In this document: positions 58,008 through 64,000 of the stretch, piece after piece | How the letters are laid out: each line of letters starts with the position of its first letter | Numbering within the stretch: the first letter of the stretch is position 1 | DNA from: Spiroplasma poulsonii | Lineage (GTDB): Bacteria; Bacillota_I; Bacilli_A; Mycoplasmatales; Mycoplasmataceae | DNA: 64,000 bases | Reading direction: 5' to 3' | Assembly: GCF_009866525.1 (NCBI RefSeq) | Contig: NZ_CM020866.1 | Location: 1,664,932 to 1,728,931, forward strand | Made by a program: the position numbers and the translations under genes | The notes under the pieces: model-generated | What the model was told of the DNA's origin: nothing | What the model saw: only the letters and a program-made list of their open reading frames with translations | The model's database searches: none

Positions 58008-58295
58008 ATGAATGAAACATTAATGATTGCTTTACTTGTGTTAGCGGGTGCGGGTGGAATGGGTAGTCTTGGTATTCTAGGATTATCTGCTAAAAAAATT
58101 AAAAAATATAAAGCAGAAATCAGAGAATTAAGAACTGCTGTTATTGCCCACGAAAAACATTTACGAGGACCTGATTATGCAACAGAATTAGCATTAAAAA
58201 CAGGTCAAATTAAAAATGTTAAAAAACAAGTTAAAGTTAATGATAAAAAACAAGCACAAAAAGATGCTATTAGACAACTAACAAATAGTATTTAA
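58008..58295 (+). CDS. Small holin-like membrane protein
   Basis: 95 residues. One or two hydrophobic segments at the N-terminus (LMIALLVLAGAGGMGSLGIL), then a basic helical tail (KKQVKVNDKKQAQKDAIRQL). Last gene of the late unit, the usual place of a holin; function inferred only from this. AAAGGA lies 10 bases before ATG 58008; the alternative ATG 57966 has its site too close. Confidence 0.5.
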   Translation: MNETLMIALLVLAGAGGMGSLGILGLSAKKIKKYKAEIRELRTAVIAHEKHLRGPDYATELALKTGQIKNVKKQVKVNDKKQAQKDAIRQLTNSI

Positions 58296-58325
58296 AAAAT
58301 AACCTTAATTGGTTATTTTTTATTT
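58296..58325. terminator. Terminator between late and early modules
   Basis: AAAATAACC-TTAATT-GGTTATTTTTTATTTT directly after the late unit and at the end of the converging early unit. Confidence 0.85.
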
Positions 58326-58496
58326 TTCTTTATTGTGTGTTATATAAAAATTGATAAGATGTTCTATGCGTTGAGAATAAGTATCAAAATTTAATTTATT
58401 TCAAACTTTTTCTTCATTTTCATTTAAGTAAATATTAACATTTCGAATTTTACAAGAATAATATTTTCCTGTTTTTTGATTATATGAATGTTTCAT
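58320..58496 (-). CDS. 58-residue phage protein, possible ribbon-helix-helix
   Basis: CKIRNVNIYLNENEEKVWNK then YSQRIEHLINFYI: one strand followed by two helices, the layout of small ribbon-helix-helix DNA binders. Only 4 bases from the RuvC-like gene. The assignment is tentative. Confidence 0.5.
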
Positions 58497-58499
58497 AAA

Positions 58500-58964
58500 T
58501 TAACTTTCATAATTAGCAATAATAATTGCATCTCGTAAATGATTACTTATTTTCTCATTATTATATTTTCAACCTTTACCATATTCATAAGTTAAATTAA
58601 TATCTTTATCAAATTTCCATAAGCAACTATCATTATATTTACTTAAATTTTCCATATTTTTAACAACTGATTTAGTGTTTTTTGGTGATACTCAATTAAT
58701 AAAATATTTGTAAACAGATAATGCTCCCAATAATCTTAATAAATCATCTCTATCTTTACTTGCATTAGCAGATGTATATAAACAATCTTCAATATTAATT
58801 TTTTCTTCATAATCAAACAATTTATCATTAATAAATTCATATTGTTCTTTTCAATTTTTATTTATAAATTCTTGTTTATCTATTAATTTATTATTTTTAT
58901 AAACAACAATAGCCGTAGTACCAGTTCCTGATGGGTCAATACCTATTTTTATCAATTGGCTCAT
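58500..58964 (-). CDS. Phage RuvC-like Holliday junction nuclease
   Basis: 154 residues. LIKIGIDPSGTGTTAIVVYK is the RNase H-fold first strand with the catalytic Asp; a Glu follows in YEEKINIEDC, and the C-terminal HLRDAIIIANYE supplies further acidic residues, as in RuvC. Phage versions resolve junctions before packaging. Its start overlaps the recT stop by 16 bases, so they work and are expressed together. Confidence 0.75.
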
Positions 58965-59878
58965 TCTTCATCATTGTTATTATTAACTACTGGTACTACA
59001 TTTGATATATCTTCTTCTTTAACTACATTATCGTTTATGTCCACTATTTCATCATTAGGTGGGGTATTATAATTTAAATTTATATTATTTGATAAAGTTT
59101 CATCGTTAATATGCCCATTATTTTGGATGAAAGTAGCATCATTATCAATATAAATCTTTTCATCATTAGTTGTAATAACTGCTTGATCTGATTTATATGC
59201 TTGTTGTAATTCAACTGACATAATACCTCATTTTCTTAATAATGATGTTAATACTGTTTTAAGGGCCATTTCATCAAAACTAGCAATATAAAATGATTTA
59301 TTTTTAGCATAAGTTTTAGAATATTTCATAAAATGATTTTCCATTTGCTCTTTTGTCATATATAAAGTTTTTTCAAAACCATTAACCATTTTAAAATATG
59401 CTACATAACCTATAATTGATAATTTTTCTCGTTCATCTTCATTTTGATTTCAATTAAAAGCAGTACCTTTTAAACGATCATAATTTATTAATTCATTTGC
59501 TCTAACATCTGATACTGACATATCTAAATATTGGCCACTTCTTTGGGCTAATTGAATATAACCTTTATAACCCATTTGAAATTGGGCTTGATTAATTCAT
59601 TCTTGGATTTCACGACCATTAATAATTCTTGTTATTTTTGTATTATATGGTACTACATAAGCATAACCGAATTGTTTTTCCATTGGTAAATTTAATAAAA
59701 CACCTTGATAACAAGCAGTCATAATTGTTTTTGGATCTGCTTTTTGTAATAATTCATTACTATTTGATATTGCAATTATATTACTTTTAAATCTTGCAAT
59801 TTCATTTTCATTAGAAAATTTACTTTTTATTCAATCAGTTACCTTATCTGTTCTTAAAAATTCTACAATATTTGTCAT
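58949..59878 (-). CDS. recT: Phage RecT single-strand annealing protein, complete
   Basis: 309 residues; after ..NNNNDEE a TGA is read as Trp and the frame ends at 58949. Motifs as in the broken copy at 47702-48497, plus an acidic Asn/Asp-rich tail of about 60 residues. It anneals single strands in phage recombination. Downstream is the RuvC-like gene, upstream the DUF1351-like gene: a complete phage recombination cassette. Confidence 0.88.
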
Positions 59879-59879
59879 G

Positions 59880-60581
59880 TTATTTTTCTCCTTTATTTAT
59901 TTTAAAATTAATACCTTTAACCCCAATTAAATTAATATCTTTATTACTATCTCATTGATCTTTAATTTCATTTTTAACAATTTGTTCATCAACAGTTAAA
60001 TAATTTTTAATAAGATTAATAAGTTCTAATTTATCAGCATTTTGTAAAAAATCATCATTAATACCAATAACATCAATATCTTTAATTAATAATTTTTCTT
60101 TCCGAAAATTACTAGTAATAATTTTTAATTCTTGTTCTTGTTTTGCTATACTTTTAATTTCTAAAAATTGCTCTTTTTTATGAGTTTCAATAATTTTATT
60201 TTGTTTTTGAAATTGAATATTAATGACACTATTTTTTAAAGAATCATGATTATTCTTAATATTATTTTCTAAATTTAAAATATCTTTTCTAATAAAATTT
60301 AATTCATCTTTAAAAGATTTTATTATTTCTAATGGTTCTCTAAAAATATAATCAATTTTTGAAACTACTAATTTTAAATCTTTTAGTGATTGTGATTTAT
60401 ATTCTCCATTTATTAATCAAGCTTGTTGTCGATATATAAATTCTGCTAATTCTTGTCCATTTTCATCAATTCACTTTTTAATTGTTAATGCTTTTAAGCT
60501 TAATTCTTTAAAATTATTTCCTTTTAAATAAAACGGATAAGTAATATTTTTAACTTCATTATTTAATTTTAAATCTTCCAT
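59880..60581 (-). CDS. Phage DUF1351-like coiled-coil protein, copy B
   Basis: 233 residues, differing from copy A (48499-49200) by very few bases, for example CATCAATATC where copy A has CCTCAATATC on the plus strand. Likely a RecT partner, from context. Confidence 0.6.
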
Positions 60582-60583
60582 AA

Positions 60584-60721
60584 TTAAATTTCCTCTAATT
60601 CCATTTCATTAATTAAATTATCAATATATTCATAAGCACTTTCTTCTGAATAACATTCATCTAATGCTAAATTAAATAAATCTTCTTCTGTATAAACATA
60701 ACCATTTTCATCTTTTCACAT
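60584..60721 (-). CDS. 45-residue acidic phage protein, copy B
   Basis: Same as copy A at 49203-49340; AAGGAG site; tightly packed in the early operon. Conservation of the reading frame in both copies supports a real gene. Confidence 0.6.
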
Positions 60722-60723
60722 AA

Positions 60724-60897
60724 TTATTTATCTCCTTGTCATTTAATATTGCTATCTTCTAAATCAATAATAGTTGTTAATCAATGATTTTCATTTTCAA
60801 CATTAGCAGTAATCCTCGCTTCTTCTAATGTATAAAAGAATTGTGTTTTTAAATCACCATATTTACTTTTCATTATTAATAAATATCTTTTATTCAT
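60724..60897 (-). CDS. 57-residue phage protein, copy B
   Basis: MNKRYLLIMKSKYGDLKTQF then the shared TLEEARITANVENENHW end. Five residues shorter than copy A and divergent in the first third. Unknown function. Confidence 0.6.
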
Positions 60898-60909
60898 AAT
60901 TTATTCCTC

Positions 60910-61074
60910 CTAATTCTTTTTACGTAAACCTAATGCTCAATGTTCATCGCTGACATTTTCAAATGAAACTGAATAACTTTTACGCATTAATTCTTGTAAT
61001 TTATTTTCTTGTTTGCATTTTGAACAATAACCTCAATATTTTTGTTTAAGACAAATTTTATTTAACTTTTTCAT
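60910..61074 (-). CDS. Small zinc-ribbon-like phage protein, copy B
   Basis: 54 residues, intact. CLKQKYWGYCSKCKQ gives a possible zinc knuckle; the C-terminus is SFENVSDEHWALGLRKKN. This copy shows that the TAA in copy A is a mutation (GAA to TAA). Confidence 0.6.
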
Positions 61075-61105
61075 ATATACCTCCTCAATAGTTAATTAAT
61101 CTAAA

Positions 61106-61312
61106 TTATTGTTTTACCAAATTTGATATATTTATGTAAAAATAATGAAAATCACTATTTACTGATTGTTCAATAATTTTACAGTCTTTAAAAATTTCAT
61201 AATATTTAAAATCTTTTATTCTTCCTTTAAAAATAATACTTTGACAACTTCAAACTTCAATATTTAAATTTTTATTATAAATATCAATTCAATCTTTTAA
61301 TTTATATGTCAT
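61106..61312 (-). CDS. 68-residue phage protein present only in copy B
   Basis: MTYKLKDWIDIYNKNLNIEV.. with two Cys (SCQSIIF, KDCKII) and a mixed alpha/beta pattern. No counterpart lies between the zinc-ribbon gene and the structured element in copy A, so the modules differ by a gene gain or loss here. Unknown function. Confidence 0.55.
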
Positions 61313-61330
61313 TATTTACCCTCCTAGTTT

Positions 61331-61821
61331 TAACTCGCTGGCACTCACTTCCAAGTGAAAGTGCCAAAGCGAGAATTAGTTATATAATTAAGTATTTATC
61401 TATTTATTTACTACGCCATCCGCTTCACTAGGGGTGAGCGGTGGTAGTATATTTTATTGTTTAATGTTTAATAATCGACAGTTGTTTTTATAAGTTAATG
61501 CCAGAGAATTCTCTATCTTCATCCGCACCATTTCAGGTCAAAACGTTCAGTTTTTAAAATAAATTCACTCGCACCTTGAAGATCCTAATGCTGACTTTGT
61601 GGTTTTTAAACCGCTGTCACTTCTTAAGAAGTAATATCTATCGCAAATTTATTTATAAAGTGGCCATCTCAATATTTATTGTCGTTTGATGTTGACCTCG
61701 CACTTATCACGACTATCGCTTGTTAAAGCGTCTATTATTTTCGGACTGATTACCGCTGGGCTAGACCGCCTCACGTGGAATAAAAACACTTAGTTATTTA
61801 AAATAACCGTCCCACACTGCA
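61331..61821. ncRNA. Structured GC-richer non-coding element, copy B
   Basis: Same order of stems as copy A. The first hairpin differs only in its loop. The stem GTCGT (61681-61685)/ACGAC (61709-61713) replaces GTGGT/ACCAC by a compensatory C-G for G-C swap. AGAGAATTCTCT stays self-complementary. Single-base indels relative to copy A (CTTCTTAAGAAG against CTTCTAAGAAG) break any shared reading frame, which argues against coding. Confidence 0.55.
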
Positions 61822-62058
61822 TTAAGTTTTATAAAATTTAAGTTTTAACAAACCAGTTTCATAATCAAAGATAATTTTTGAATTTTCTAATTTTTGATAA
61901 AATTGCTTTTTTGTTTTATCTTTTATGTTATTCAATAAATCTTTATGTTTTTCACAAGTTCATAAAACTTTATTTGATACAAATTCTTCAGTAATGAATG
62001 ATATTGATTTATAACAATCATTAATATTACATATTCTTTGTTGCTTATTAATTTTCAT
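61822..62058 (-). CDS. 78-residue phage protein, copy B
   Basis: MKINKQQRICNINDCYKSIS.., WTCEKHKDLLNN; the conserved Cys/His pattern is kept while about a quarter of residues differ from copy A (50222-50461), which suggests function. First gene of the early operon. Confidence 0.6.
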
Positions 62059-62357
62059 TACTCATTCCTTTCTTTGGTATTATTTTTTTATTTATTAGCC
62101 AAATTAATTAACTGAAACAGAGAAAAGACAACACCTTAAATTAGGAGAAAAAACAGATACACTTTGTAAAGATTTCTAAGATATTTATAAATGTGTAAAC
62201 AACTTAAAGAGGGTATCATAAAGTTGTGTAAAAAGTTTCTATTTTAAGAATTTAAGATGCTGTCCTTTCTCTGAATTAATTAATAATTATGGGTTTACAA
62301 ATAAAAAAACAACCCTTTAATAAGAGTTGTTTTGGCGCGTTTCGTTTTACAGTTTAC
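62059..62357. other. Early-operon upstream region, copy B
   Basis: No gene. Homologous to 50462-50704 up to about 62300. It then has a hairpin ACAACCCTT/AAGAGTTGT (about 62308-62330), probably a terminator, and joins the truncated IS at 62358. Confidence 0.45.
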
Positions 62358-63286
62358 AAATTATTTAATTTTAAATAAATATTTTATGTTAAATATAATA
62401 ATTGTAAATTATAAATTGAGGCAATTAAATTAAATCTTAAACCAAATCTTTTTCTTCGATTACGATATTTTTCTGTAATAATTTTAAATTTTTTAAGAAT
62501 AGCAAAAATATTTTCAATAATAATTATCTTTTTTGAAACTAGTCTATTATATTGCTTTTGTTCTTTGTTTAAAGGGTTTTTCTTTGTTTTCTTTTTAGGT
62601 ATTAGAACATTATTGTGATTTTTTTGTATTCCTTGATAACCGCTATCAAATATTAATTTGGTATTTTTTAAAATTGGGATTTTTGATTCTTTAAATAAAG
62701 CATAATCATATTTTTTTCCGAGCGAAAAACTTGTTGCAATAATTTTTTTGGTTTCTTGTTCGATAATTACTTGTGTTTTGATCGTGTGTTTTTTCTTTTT
62801 ACCAGAATAAGATTGTTTTTGTCTTTTTTTGGGCGTTGGATTGGAGTTTCGGTAGCATCAATAATAATAGTTTTATCATTAAAATAATCATTTATTAGTG
62901 CTTTTTTACCAGCAAGTTGTTGAAAATCAGAGTTTTTAATTAAAATATCTTCAATTCACTTAATATTACGATAACAATTAGCCTCACTAATATCAAAACT
63001 TTTACCAAGATGAAAATAAGTCTGATATTCTCGTCAATATAATAAAGTCATCAATAATCTATTTTCTAATGATAATTTATTAGTTTTACCACCTTTTTTA
63101 AATTTTTCTATTTCAGCAACTTTTAAAATATCTAACATTTTATTAAAAGTGGATTTTTTTATTCCTGTTAATCTTAACCATTCTCTATCATTAAGAGTAT
63201 TAAATTTATTATTGTTCATATTTTTATGTCCTCATAAATTATATTTTATAATAATATTTTAATAAAAAAGGGTATCGCAAGAAGTC
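62358..63286 (-). mobile_element. IS5-family element, copy 5, left end missing
   Basis: About 135 bases at the left end are absent; the match begins at AAATTATTTAATTTT. The right end with GAAGTC and TA is intact. It cannot move without a second end. Confidence 0.9.
62384..63219 (-). CDS. IS transposase (-1 frameshift), copy 5
   Basis: Both frames and the A7 slip site are intact although the element has lost one end. A few substitutions (KKIIIE for MRIIIE near the catalytic Glu) make it the most divergent copy here. It could act in trans on other copies. Confidence 0.8.
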
Positions 63287-63312
63287 TATTGTTGTTCTGC
63301 AATTGGTAATGC

Positions 63313-63510
63313 TTAGTTTTTAGCTTTGCTTTGTTTTACCACCTTATCCAAAAACGAAAGCATTAAAAACAACTGGGCATTTTGTCGGTTTTTGTTTGCT
63401 GTTAATTCATGAGTATCAAAAACAATTAAATCATTTTTTAGCGATAAGGTACTTATTCTGTTTCACAAAGCACCATCGGCTTGGAATGGCAAGGGTTTTT
63501 TGGACAAATT
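63313..63510 (-). pseudogene. C-terminal fragment of a TraE/VirB4-like ATPase
   Basis: 66 codons: LPFQADGALWNRISTLSLKN, NDLIVFDTHELTANKNRQNA, then LFLMLSFLDKVVKQSKAKN and a stop. FDTHEL after a strand and NRQNAQLFLM resemble the Walker B region of TraE/VirB4 conjugation ATPases, which occur on Spiroplasma plasmids. Only this piece remains, cut by an IS3 remnant on its upstream side. Confidence 0.5.
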
Positions 63511-63579
63511 TTATGTAGAGTAAAGATTTTTATATTCAATTGGTGTTAAATAATTTAATTTGCTGTGAATTCGTACATT
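63511..63579 (-). pseudogene. IS3-family transposase OrfB remnant
   Basis: 23 codons ending VRIHSKLNYLTPIEYKNLYS, the invariant C-terminus of IS3 OrfB (HS.L.Y.TP.EY). The rest has been replaced by IS copy 6. Confidence 0.75.
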
Positions 63580-63580
63580 A

Positions 63581-64000
63581 GACTTCTTGCGATACCCTTT
63601 TTTATTAAAATATTATTATAAAATATAATTTATGAGGACATAAAAATATGAACAATAATAAATTTAATACTCTTAATGATAGAGAATGGTTAAGATTAAC
63701 AGGAATAAAAAAATCCACTTTTAATAAAATGTTAGATATTTTAAAAGTTGCTGAAATAGAAAAATTTAAAAAAGGTGGTAAAACTAATAAATTATCATTA
63801 GAAAATAGATTATTGATTACTTTATTATATTGACGAGAATATCAGACTTATTTTCATCTTGGTAAAAGTTTTGATATTAGTGAGGCTAATTGTTATCGTA
63901 ATATTAAGTGAATTGAAGATATTTTAATTAAAAACTCTGATTTTCAACAACTTGCTGGTAAAAAAGCACTAATAAATGATTATTTTAATGATAAAACTAT
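63581..64000 (+). mobile_element. IS5-family element, copy 6, inverted, runs off window
   Basis: Starts with the right-end repeat GACTTCTTGCGATACCC after TA and is in the opposite orientation to copies 1-5, so it forms an inverted pair with copy 5 around the TraE/IS3 pieces. Confidence 0.9.
63648..64000 (+). CDS. IS transposase OrfA (partial at window edge), copy 6
   Basis: Same start as the other copies, with one change (LITLLY for LMTLLY). The window ends before the A7 site, in NDYFNDKT. Confidence 0.85.

Overview
The window is from a low-GC mollicute that reads TGA as tryptophan. Almost every long gene stays open only if TGA is sense: terminase, potCD, rnr, the atp genes and recT all contain in-frame TGA. 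The gene set points to Spiroplasma, probably the citri/poulsonii side of the genus. It includes a sarpin-like repeat adhesin, small repeated lipoproteins, a TraE-like plasmid fragment, a tailed-phage gene set and a potC-potD fusion. The species cannot be settled from the sequence alone.

Layout. (a) 1-8410 is accessory DNA: a phage large terminase, an S1-domain protein, a giant imperfect hairpin, a secreted beta-propeller/aerolysin-type (ETX/MTX2-like) toxin gene, and lipoprotein genes, some decayed. It ends at an IS5-family element. (b) 8411-46636 is core chromosome, nearly all on the minus strand: prs, rpiB, rpsT, holA-comEC, the polyamine operon potABCD with an XRE-cupin regulator, metK under a SAM-I riboswitch, ymdB-ylxM-ftsY, secG-rnr-smpB, HAD phosphatases, and upp-atpIBEFHAGDC. 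IS copies break comEC and a small gene next to rpiB. (c) 46637-62357 is phage DNA. It holds two direct copies of an early module (recT, a DUF1351-like gene, small ORFs and a structured non-coding element), one cut by an IS and the other complete. Between them lie a sarpin adhesin, a lipoprotein and a late module (scaffold, capsid, structural genes, membrane proteins). (d) 62358-64000 is a nest of mobile-element pieces: a truncated IS, a TraE-like fragment, an IS3 remnant, and the start of a sixth IS copy in the opposite direction.

How the parts fit. Both borders between core and phage-like DNA fall exactly at IS copies in the same orientation, so IS-IS recombination probably shaped the locus. 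Phage late genes (+) and early genes (-) converge near 58.3 kb. The toxin, adhesin, lipoprotein and S1 genes sit beside phage genes and look like cargo. Many genes carry one inactivating change: an in-frame TAA, a homopolymer or tetranucleotide slip, or an IS. This fits ongoing decay, although homopolymer indels could also be assembly errors.

The observations most worth following are the propeller-toxin with an (AT)10 promoter spacer, the duplicated GC-richer element with a compensatory base-pair change, and the conserved A7 frameshift site in all complete IS copies.
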